A stretch of 64,000 nt of DNA from Verrucomicrobiota bacterium. Its GTDB lineage: Bacteria; Verrucomicrobiota; Verrucomicrobiia; Opitutales; UBA953. Made by a program: the position numbers and the translations under genes. Location of the stretch: positions 20,860 to 84,859 of the forward strand of contig JAURFU010000003.1 in assembly GCA_030834165.1 (NCBI GenBank). The letters run 5' to 3'. Positions 1-7,623 of the stretch are shown here, piece after piece (position 1 is the stretch's first letter; every line of letters begins with the position of its first letter). The notes below the pieces were generated by a model, which was given only the letters and a program-made list of their open reading frames with translations, was not told the DNA's origin and searched no databases.

Positions 1-170
1 GCCTCCCCCGGCACAACCATCCGCTCTTCGACCTCCCGCACTTCGCGCGCGTGTCCGACGACACGTTCATGATCGTGCTCGAGGCCCGCGATCCGCGGTT
101 CCACCTCGACGAGTCGCGCAACTTCCTCCAGTCGCTCGGCGGCCAGGAGATCACCGTCATCCGCGACTAA
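1..170 (+). CDS. actD: ActD, alternative complex III subunit (3' end only)
   Basis: The window opens inside this gene. Reading from base 3 gives about 55 residues ending at TAA 168-170. The tail has a 'HPLFDLPHF' stretch, then a 'DPRF' segment and a final helix plus strand, which fits the C-terminus of the DUF3341/ActD membrane subunit of alternative complex III. That complex oxidises quinol in the cytoplasmic membrane and passes electrons to cytochrome c or an oxidase. actE follows after 10 bases and actF after that, which is the standard order and the main support for the call. The gene body and the other act genes lie outside the window. Confidence 0.8.
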   Translation, partial: LPRHNHPLFDLPHFARVSDDTFMIVLEARDPRFHLDESRNFLQSLGGQEITVIRD

Positions 171-180
171 TCCGCCCCCA

Positions 181-894
181 ATGACCCGTTACCTCGCATT
201 CCTCGCCGTCGCGGTCGTCGCCACGATCAGCTTCCTCGGCTTCCAGGGCAAGGTGTCCAAGGACACCCCCGTCTATGTCTTCGACGACATGGATTATCAG
301 AGCAAGTACAAGGCCCAGGGTGAGAACAAGTTCTTCGCCGACGGCCGCGACGCGCGTCCGCCCGTCGCCGGCACCGTCGCCCGCGGCAACGGACTCGAGC
401 CCCTCAAGGTCTTCTCCGCCGACTACCGTCGCGCCGAATCCCTCAACCCGTCGTTCGTCACGGGCAAGGACGCCAAGGGCGCCTTCCTCCCCGGCTTCCC
501 GGCGAAGTCCCTCAAGCTGACCAAGGGCCAGCCGCAGCCTTACGCGGTCGACGCCGCCGTCCTGAACCTCGGCCAAGCCAAGTACCGGGTCTACTGCGCC
601 GTGTGCCACGGCGACGCCGCCGACGGCAACGGCATCATGAAGGTGCGCTCCGCCCTCGAAGGCGACGTCGCCATCGTCACGATCGCCAACCTGCAGACGC
701 CCCTCATCCGCGCCTACCCGAACGGCCAGATCTTCGACGTCATCACCAACGGCAAGAACACCATGATGGGGTACGGCGACAAGCTCACCCCCGAGGAGCG
801 CTGGGCCGTCGTGGCCTACCTGCGCGCCCTGCAGCTCTCCCAGAACTGCCCGCCCGAACTCGTCCCCGCCGCCGTGAAGGCCCAAATCAAGTAA
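181..894 (+). CDS. actE: ActE, monoheme cytochrome c subunit of alternative complex III
   Basis: The 237-residue protein has an N-terminal hydrophobic helix (residues about 4-21) that acts as signal or anchor, without a clear lipobox. A single heme c site 'CAVCH' lies at residues 139-143, followed by 'GDAADGNG'. A 'TMMGYGD' stretch near residue 196 supplies the likely Met axial ligand. This matches the periplasmic ActE subunit, which carries electrons from the quinol-oxidising core. The gene is flanked by actD and actF with gaps of 10 and 7 bases, so the three are surely co-transcribed. ATG 181 is the only start that includes the hydrophobic N-terminus. Confidence 0.9.
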   Translation: MTRYLAFLAVAVVATISFLGFQGKVSKDTPVYVFDDMDYQSKYKAQGENKFFADGRDARPPVAGTVARGNGLEPLKVFSADYRRAESLNPSFVTGKDAKGAFLPGFPAKSLKLTKGQPQPYAVDAAVLNLGQAKYRVYCAVCHGDAADGNGIMKVRSALEGDVAIVTIANLQTPLIRAYPNGQIFDVITNGKNTMMGYGDKLTPEERWAVVAYLRALQLSQNCPPELVPAAVKAQIK

Positions 895-901
895 TCCGTC
901 C

Positions 902-2165
<1,264 letters not shown>

Positions 2166-2173
<8 letters not shown>

Positions 2174-2936
2174 CCATTCTTCCTCCGGGAGGCGCCCGCT
2201 GATCCCCGGCCAGATCGCCGTCTGGCTCGGCGTCGTCTCCCTCGTCGCCGCCGGGTTGATCGTGACCGGCTACTCCTACCTCGCCGTCCGTCAGGGACCG
2301 ACCGACGACGCCCTCCGCCGCCAGGCCCAGAAGGACCTGCGCGCCGAGACCGCCAAGAAGGCGCAGGCCCTCCTCTCCGAGCCGGCCCGCAATTCCGACG
2401 GCACCTACCGCATCCCGCTCAAGGATGCCGTCGCGCTCGTCGCCAAGGACCCCAAGGTCATCGCCAAGCTCCAGGCCGCCGCCGGTCCCGCTCCGGCTCC
2501 CGCCGCCGCGCCTGTCGCCGCTCCCGTCGCCAAGGCCGGCGCCTTCGTCAAGGCCGACCCCGAGCAGATGAAGCGCGGCGCCGCCGTCTACGCCCGCACC
2601 TGCATCGCCTGCCACCAGCCGACCGGCATGGGCCTGCCTCCCGTCTTCCCGCCGCTCGCCAACGCCCCGATCGTCGTGGGTAATCCCGAGCTGCCGGTGA
2701 AGTTCATCCTCCAGGGCCTGATGGGTCCGATCACCGTCAACGGCATGACCTACAACAGCATGATGCCGCCGGTCGCCGGTGTCTCCGACGCCGACATCGC
2801 CGACGTCCTCACCTATGTCCGTCAGAGCTTCGGCAACCAGGGCAACCCGGTCACCACCGATCAGGTCAAGGCCATCCGCGCCGCCAACGCCGCCCGCACG
2901 GCTCCTTGGACCACCGCCGAACTCGGCCTCAAATAA
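2166..2936 (+). CDS. Membrane-anchored monoheme cytochrome c
   Basis: The 256-residue protein has one N-terminal transmembrane helix (about residues 17-38). An Ala/Pro/Lys-rich linker near residues 105-125 leads to a C-terminal class I cytochrome c domain with 'CIACH' at residues 146-150. The probable axial Met lies in 'SMMPP' near residue 200. It overlaps actF by 8 bases and precedes the CcoN-like gene by 17 bases. Its heme domain is clearly paralogous to the CcoP-like protein at 4942: both have 'ACHQ.TG.G.P..FPPLA', then a 'VNG..YN' strand and a 'TYVRQ' helix. It probably carries electrons out of alternative complex III, but could be a stable subunit of either flanking complex. Confidence 0.85.
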
Positions 2937-2953
2937 TCCCTCAACCTTTTCCG

Positions 2954-4399
2954 ATGACCCAGGATAATCATTCCGGCCGCCCGCAGGGCCGTCCTCCCGA
3001 AGGAGACGGTCGCGTCTCGCGCGTCGAGGCTTCGCTCCGCGGCCCCTTCCTCCTCTTCTTCGTCTCCGCCGTCGTCTGGCTTCTCGCCGCTTCGGTGCTC
3101 GGCGTGATCGCCGCGCTCGACCTTGGTTCGCTCCAGGGCGGGGTCTTCCGCGATTGCCCGTGGTTCACGCCCGGTCGCGTCGCCGCCGCCCAGCAGGGAC
3201 TCTTCGTCTACGGCTGGGGCTTCAACGCCTTCTTCGCCCTCAACCTCTGGCTGCTCTCGCAGCTCGGTCGTTTCGAGTTCCGCAACGGCTGGCTGGCCCA
3301 GCTCGGCGGCGTGGCTTGGAACCTCGCGCTGACCTACGGCGTCGTCCGCGTCTTCGCCGGTGAGCTGAGCGGCTTCCGCCTCCTCGACTTCCCGCGTGAG
3401 GTCGGCCCCGTCCTCGCCGTCGCCTTCCTGCTGGCCGGTTTCTGGCCGATCGTCGCGTTCGCGCGCCGTCCGACGGGACACACGTTCGCCTCCCAGTGGT
3501 TCGTGGTCGGCGCATCGTTCGCCTTCCCGCTCTTCTACCTGCTGGCCCAGCTCCTCGTCCTCTGGCAGCCCGCTTCCGGCGTGGTCCAGGCGATCGCGCA
3601 CAGCTGGTTCGTCGCGAACCTCCTGCAGCTCTGGTTCGGCGCCTCGGCCCTCGCCGCGATCTACTACTTCCTGCCGAAGGTGCTCGAGCGCACGCTGACC
3701 GGCTACTACCTCGCCCCGGTCGCCTTCTGGACCTTCTTCCTCTTCGCCGGCTGGACCGGCCCGGCCGCCCTCGTGGGCTCGCCCGTCCCGCTCTGGCTCC
3801 AGTCGACCGGCGTCGTCGCCGCCGCGATGATGCTCATCCCGGTCATCATCATCGCCATCAACGTCCACGGCACGCTCTTCACGCAGGGCGGCTGGACCCG
3901 CGCCTGGAACGACACGACGCTGCGCTTCGTCAGCTTCGGGGCCGCCGCGTTCACCCTCGCCGGCCTCCTCGGCGGCGTCTTCGCCTTCCGCGCTCCGAGC
4001 GCTTTGGTCCGCTTCACCTCCTTCGGCGCCGGCCTCGAGCAGCTGCTGGTCTATGGCTGCGCCACGATGGTGCTCTTCGGCGCGAGCTACTTCGTGCTGC
4101 CTCGCCTCACCGGCGCGCTCTGGCCCTCGGCCAAGCTCGTCCATGTGCACTTCTGGGCCACCGCGCTCGGCTTCGTCGGCGCGCTCGTCGCCTGGCTGGT
4201 CGGCGGCTGGCAGACCGGCCAGCTCCTCGCCGACCCGGCCGTCGCCTACGCCGACGTCCTCCGCGCCGAGTCTTCCTGGTTCTTCATGCTGACGATTTCC
4301 GCGGTGCTGCTCCTCGTGGGACACGTCGCCTTCGCCCTCAACGCCTTCGGCATGATCCTCAAATCTTCCGCTCCGGCCGCTTCCGGCCGTCACGACTAA
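2954..4399 (+). CDS. CcoN-like heme-copper oxidase subunit I lacking all metal ligands
   Basis: The 481-residue membrane protein has about twelve helices and aligns by eye along the second half of CcoN. Shared landmarks include 'YYFLPK', 'FWTFF..GWTGP', 'WLQSTG', 'YFVLPRL' and 'VHFWATALG'. The cofactor residues are absent. Using Pseudomonas stutzeri CcoN numbering from memory, the replacements are H60 to Q80, H207 to A221, Y251 to A265, H257/H258 to A271/A272, H345 to L361 and H347 to Q363. No NorB-type ligand set appears either. The helix landmarks around the lost ligands are intact, so this is not a frameshift. I start at ATG 2954 rather than the upstream ORF start at 2906, which would overlap the cytochrome gene. 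Proton pumping or O2 reduction by this chain looks impossible; a structural or scaffold role is inferred. Confidence 0.85.
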   Translation: MTQDNHSGRPQGRPPEGDGRVSRVEASLRGPFLLFFVSAVVWLLAASVLGVIAALDLGSLQGGVFRDCPWFTPGRVAAAQQGLFVYGWGFNAFFALNLWLLSQLGRFEFRNGWLAQLGGVAWNLALTYGVVRVFAGELSGFRLLDFPREVGPVLAVAFLLAGFWPIVAFARRPTGHTFASQWFVVGASFAFPLFYLLAQLLVLWQPASGVVQAIAHSWFVANLLQLWFGASALAAIYYFLPKVLERTLTGYYLAPVAFWTFFLFAGWTGPAALVGSPVPLWLQSTGVVAAAMMLIPVIIIAINVHGTLFTQGGWTRAWNDTTLRFVSFGAAAFTLAGLLGGVFAFRAPSALVRFTSFGAGLEQLLVYGCATMVLFGASYFVLPRLTGALWPSAKLVHVHFWATALGFVGALVAWLVGGWQTGQLLADPAVAYADVLRAESSWFFMLTISAVLLLVGHVAFALNAFGMILKSSAPAASGRHD

Positions 4400-4412
4400 C
4401 CGGACCCCCACC

Positions 4413-4937
4413 ATGAAGAACCTCAACACTCTCCTGGCCGGCGTCTTCCTCGCCGTCGCGCTGCCTTTCGGGGCGCTCGTGCTCAGCGGTCAGTCCCAGC
4501 TCGGCGGCCTCGGTCGCGCGGCCGGCGAAGAAGGCGGCGCGCTCTTCCCCTCCCGCGAACCCGGGCAGGCCGTCCAAGGCCGAGCCGTCTACGTCTCCCT
4601 AGGTTGCGTCAGCTGCCACACCCAGCAGGTCCGTCCGGCGGGGCAGGGCAGCGACATCGCCCGCGGCTTCGGCGTCCGTCCTTCCGTCGCCCGCGACTAC
4701 GCCCTGCAGCCGCAGGTGCTGCTCGGCGAGCGTCGTCTGGGACCTGATCTCGCTAACTACGGCGCGCGTTCGTCCAAGATCAACGTCGAGACCCTCCTGA
4801 CCGATCCCGCTTCCAGCGGAGCGGCCTGGCATCCTTCCTACCGCTTCGTCGACGCCGCGCAGCGCGCGGCCCTCGTGGCCTACCTGAAATCCCTCCGCCA
4901 GGATTATCCCTCGCCGGAAGCCAAATTGAAGAAGTGA
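4413..4937 (+). CDS. CcoO-like monoheme cytochrome c, His in place of Met ligand
   Basis: The 174-residue protein has an N-terminal anchor (about residues 6-25). Its heme site 'GCVSCHTQQVRP' at residues 64-75 is diagnostic for cbb3 oxidase subunit II (CcoO), as is the later 'GPDLANYGAR' stretch. CcoO normally has a Met just before a 'P.Y' motif as second heme ligand. Here that position reads 'WHPSY', with His140 where Met is expected, which suggests bis-His coordination and a lower potential. At 174 residues it is somewhat shorter than a typical CcoO of about 200. It lies 13 bases after the CcoN-like gene and 4 bases before the CcoP-like gene. Confidence 0.85.
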   Translation: MKNLNTLLAGVFLAVALPFGALVLSGQSQLGGLGRAAGEEGGALFPSREPGQAVQGRAVYVSLGCVSCHTQQVRPAGQGSDIARGFGVRPSVARDYALQPQVLLGERRLGPDLANYGARSSKINVETLLTDPASSGAAWHPSYRFVDAAQRAALVAYLKSLRQDYPSPEAKLKK

Positions 4938-4941
4938 ACCC

Positions 4942-5625
4942 ATGAACGACCGTAACCGTCATTCCGATAGCAACCGCCCGCGCCGGGGTCCTTCCGGCTC
5001 CGAAGGCCCCTCCGACGGGCGCCTGGTGGAGGTTCACGCCCAGCTCTCCCGCGACAAGGACGAGCCGGCCGAGGGTTTCTCCCTCACGCCGATCTTCATC
5101 GTCTTCCTCTTCTGCGGATTCGGCTTCTGGGCCGGCGTCTACCTCACCAAAAACGCCGGCGGTTTCTCGGCCTCGGCCTTCGACCTCGACGCCCCCAAGG
5201 CCGTCGTGGGCGGGGGTCCCGTGGTCTTCGAACCCGACGTCGCCAAGGGAGAGCAGCTCTTCCTCGCGAACTGCGCGGCCTGTCACCAGGCCACCGGTCT
5301 CGGCGTCCCGGGCGCCTTCCCGCCGCTCGCCAAGTCCGCCTGGGTCGCCGGCGCCGAAGATCGCCTCATCAAGGCCATCCTCGCCGGTCTCGCCGGTGAG
5401 ATCGAGGTCAACGGCGTGAAGTATAACGGCAACATGCCGAACATCGGGGCCGGTCTCAAGGACGCCCAGATCGCCCATATCGCCACCTACGTCCGACAGG
5501 CCTGGGGCAACACCGGCGAGCCCGTCATGGACACCAAGGTCGCCGAAGTCCGCAAGGCCATCGGCAACCGCGCCCAGTACGTTCCGGCCGACCTGCTCAA
5601 GGAGCATCCGCTCGAGACCAAGTAA
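4942..5625 (+). CDS. CcoP-like membrane-anchored monoheme cytochrome c
   Basis: The 227-residue protein has a charged N-terminal region of about 48 residues, one transmembrane helix (about residues 50-70) and a single cytochrome c domain. The heme site is 'CAACH' at residues 111-115 and the likely axial Met is M165 in 'GNMPN'. Classic CcoP has two hemes, so this is a one-heme equivalent by position rather than a proven CcoP. The heme domain is closer to the operon's own cytochrome at 2166 than to the CcoO-like protein. It is the last gene of the operon. No ccoQ, ccoG, ccoI or ccoS follows. Confidence 0.82.
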   Translation: MNDRNRHSDSNRPRRGPSGSEGPSDGRLVEVHAQLSRDKDEPAEGFSLTPIFIVFLFCGFGFWAGVYLTKNAGGFSASAFDLDAPKAVVGGGPVVFEPDVAKGEQLFLANCAACHQATGLGVPGAFPPLAKSAWVAGAEDRLIKAILAGLAGEIEVNGVKYNGNMPNIGAGLKDAQIAHIATYVRQAWGNTGEPVMDTKVAEVRKAIGNRAQYVPADLLKEHPLETK

Positions 5626-5650
5626 GCCGGCGCCGTCCGCCGCCGACAAA

Positions 5651-5678
5651 AAAGGCCCGGGAGCGATCCCGGGCCTTT
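5651..5678. terminator. Bidirectional intrinsic terminator
   Basis: A perfect 12-bp stem (AAAGGCCCGGGA / TCCCGGGCCTTT) with a GCGA loop sits between the convergent respiratory operon and trxA. A-rich sequence on its left and T-rich sequence on its right would let it work on both strands. Confidence 0.92.
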
Positions 5679-5702
5679 CTATTGGGGCTTACGCCAGCCG
5701 GA

Positions 5703-6032
5703 TCAGGCGTGCTTCTTGATGAAGGCGGCGATGTCGCCCTTCGGGCGCGCGCCGACCATCTTGTCCACCACGACGCCGTTCTTGAAGAGGAAGAGGGCGG
5801 GGATGGAGTTCACGCCAAGCTGCTGGGCGAGTGCCTGGTTGGTGTCGACGTCGACCTTGGCGATCTGGACGGTGCCGTTCATCTCGGCGGCGAGCTGGTC
5901 GAGCACGGGGCCGATCTGCTTGCATGGGCCGCACCAGGTGGCCCAGAAGTCCACCAGCACGGGGACGGTCGAAGCCTTGATGGTGGCTTCGAAGTTGTTG
6001 TTGTCGAGATGAGCGATGAGGTCGGAGGCCAT
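5703..6032 (-). CDS. trxA: Thioredoxin
   Basis: The 109-residue protein is a single thioredoxin fold at the usual length for the cytoplasmic enzyme. The active site 'WCGPC' is at residues 33-37 and the conserved cis-Pro segment is 'SIPALFLF'. It reduces protein disulfides and supplies electrons to reductases such as ribonucleotide reductase. No signal peptide is present. It is the promoter-distal gene of the minus-strand lptD-scpA group, 11 bases after the proline-rich gene, and ends facing the bidirectional terminator. The MsrB elsewhere in the window is exported, so it is unlikely to be a direct partner. Confidence 0.97.
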   Translation of the reverse strand: MASDLIAHLDNNNFEATIKASTVPVLVDFWATWCGPCKQIGPVLDQLAAEMNGTVQIAKVDVDTNQALAQQLGVNSIPALFLFKNGVVVDKMVGARPKGDIAAFIKKHA

Positions 6033-6043
6033 GGGAGAGTCGG

Positions 6044-6406
6044 TTAACCTTTGGATTTCACGAAGAGCTCGATCGTGAGGAGGACCGCGCCCGCGAGCGA
6101 AGCGGCGAGGGCGAGGAGGTCAAACGACACGGCGAGTTTGCCCACCGAGCGGTTGGCCGGGGTGGTGGCCGGGCGAGGCGCGGCGACCGGGGCCGGAATC
6201 GGCGCGGCGGCCGTCGGGGCGGGCGGCGGAGGAATCGGCGCGCCTGCCGTCGGGGCGGGCGGCGGAGGCACGGGCGCACCTTCGTTGGCGACCGGCGAAA
6301 CAGGCTTGGTCAGCTTGAGCTTCGGAGCGCTCGGCGCGGAGTTTTCTCCTTCCGGCGCAGGCGGGGGAGGAGGCGGAGGAGGAGGAGGGGGCAGCTCGTT
6401 GCTCAT
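6044..6406 (-). CDS. Proline-rich tail-anchored small membrane protein
   Basis: I do not recognise a family for this 120-residue protein. It begins 'MSNEL' followed by a run of eleven prolines. Two imperfect copies of an 'APxPPPPAPTAxAP' unit follow, and then one hydrophobic helix (about residues 96-114) close to the C-terminus ending in Lys/Gly. This suggests a cytoplasmic Pro/Ala arm tethered by a C-terminal membrane segment. The polyproline run should stall ribosomes without EF-P. It lies just upstream of trxA in the same operon. Low sequence complexity makes homology calls unreliable, but the in-frame position and clean ends support a real gene. Confidence 0.7.
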   Translation of the reverse strand: MSNELPPPPPPPPPPPAPEGENSAPSAPKLKLTKPVSPVANEGAPVPPPPAPTAGAPIPPPPAPTAAAPIPAPVAAPRPATTPANRSVGKLAVSFDLLALAASLAGAVLLTIELFVKSKG

Positions 6407-6470
6407 TGGGGAGAGGCAGTCAAATCCTGCGAAAGAGGTGAGTCAATCCGTCTGTGGCTCCATTTTGAGC

Positions 6471-6716
6471 TCAAGCACCGCGGTCGTGCTTGCGCAACAG
6501 GTCGGCCAGTTCCTCCGGCCGGGCATCGGCGATGGTCCGGCCTTTACGGCTCAGGTCTTCCGATGTCTTGATGACCGTCTCCGTCATGCGCTCATGCGTC
6601 TCCTCGGAGCCCCCGACCAAAGAGAACCCATCTCCTCGGGTGATGCGTTTGTGCTGGTCGGTCGCGTCCAGCCCGAGTCCGAGCAGGCGGTTAGAGGGGC
6701 GCTTCGCGCTGGCCAT
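6471..6716 (-). CDS. Small conserved-type protein of unknown function
   Basis: The 81-residue soluble protein is basic at the N-terminus ('KRPSNRLLGLGLD') and helical and acidic later. I recognise no family. It contains a 'GDGFSLVGGSEETHE' segment and ends in a short 'RPEELADLLRKHD' helix. It has no signal, membrane helix or Cys pair. The gene lies between scpA (43 bases upstream) and the proline-rich gene on the same strand, and its composition matches its neighbours. It could be a small regulator or an accessory of the chromosome-segregation gene beside it, but nothing visible shows this. Confidence 0.65.
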   Translation of the reverse strand: MASAKRPSNRLLGLGLDATDQHKRITRGDGFSLVGGSEETHERMTETVIKTSEDLSRKGRTIADARPEELADLLRKHDRGA

Positions 6717-6759
6717 GCCTGCAATCTGACCGCTTCGGGGGTGATTTCAAGCCTGACGC

Positions 6760-7620
6760 TTACTCGGCGTCGCCGGCCGGCTGGTCAAACTCCGAGCCTC
6801 CTTCCAAGGCTTCGCCGGCGTTGGGAGCCGAGTCGGGCTCGGACTTGGTGCAGTTGATCTCCGCGAAGGAGGCGTCCTGCTCCAATTTGAGCTTACCCAG
6901 GCGCGCGAGCTCGAGGCAGGCGAGGAAGGTGGCGACCAAGAACCCCACGGTCGGGCGTTCGGGCAGCAGGCTGGTGAAGACGAACGTCGGCTCGGTCTCG
7001 AGGCGGGCCAGGATGGTCTCCATGCGGTCGGAGACCGTGACGGTTTCCGTGGAGATGTTGCCCGGCTGGATGCGTTCGGCGAGGCGGCGCAGGACCAGGT
7101 TGAAGGTGTTCCAGAGTTCGATCCGGTCGGCCTTGGCGACCGGTCGGACGACCGCGTCGTCGCCCTGCGGCTGGATGACATGGCGTCCGAGCAGGCCTTG
7201 GCGGTCGTCGACGAGGCCGCGGATGATCGCGGCGGTCTCCTTGACGCGCTTATATTGGATGAGCTGCTGGACGAGCGCCCAACGCGGGTCCTGGCCTTCG
7301 TCGGCGGCCGCGACTTCCTCCTCGGGCCGGCTTTCGACAGGCAGGAGCATGCGGCTCTTGATGTACATCAGCGTGGCCGCCATGACGAAGAAGTCGCCGG
7401 CGAGCTCGAGGTTATCCTTCTCCTGCGTGCGCAGGACCTCGAGGTACTGCTGGGTGACCTTCTCGATCGGGATGTCGTAGATATCGATCTCGTTCTTGCG
7501 GATCAGGAAGAGCAGCAGGTCCAGCGGGCCTTCGAAGACGTCGAGGCGGATCGGCAGGTCCGGCGGCGGCAGGATGCCGTCCGCGGGAACCGAAGGAGAG
7601 TCTGGAGGGGTGTCCGTCAC
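6760..7620 (-). CDS. scpA: Segregation and condensation protein A
   Basis: The 286-residue protein is the kleisin subunit of the SMC-ScpAB condensin, which organises and segregates the chromosome. The N-terminal signature 'FEGPLDLLLFLIRKNEIDIYDIPI' region starts near residue 28, and the C-terminal winged-helix segment ('RPTVGFLVATFLACLELARLGKL') is present. A short acidic tail extends past the family core. The start is GTG 7620, only 3 bases after the lptD stop, so translation is probably coupled. scpB is not in the window. Pairing with an outer-membrane LPS gene is unusual and is probably only operonic convenience. Confidence 0.93.
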   Translation of the reverse strand: MTDTPPDSPSVPADGILPPPDLPIRLDVFEGPLDLLLFLIRKNEIDIYDIPIEKVTQQYLEVLRTQEKDNLELAGDFFVMAATLMYIKSRMLLPVESRPEEEVAAADEGQDPRWALVQQLIQYKRVKETAAIIRGLVDDRQGLLGRHVIQPQGDDAVVRPVAKADRIELWNTFNLVLRRLAERIQPGNISTETVTVSDRMETILARLETEPTFVFTSLLPERPTVGFLVATFLACLELARLGKLKLEQDASFAEINCTKSEPDSAPNAGEALEGGSEFDQPAGDAE

Positions 7621-7623
7621 GGC

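Noticed and set aside
2906-2953. Upstream start for the CcoN-like gene
   Set aside because: It would overlap the cytochrome gene and add 16 non-homologous residues; ATG 2954 is clean.
2861-4429. 522-residue minus-strand ORF opposite the CcoN-like gene
   Set aside because: Its translation is Glu/Arg/Gly-rich and repetitive, typical of antisense shadow in high-GC DNA. The plus-strand frame has coherent membrane helices and family landmarks.
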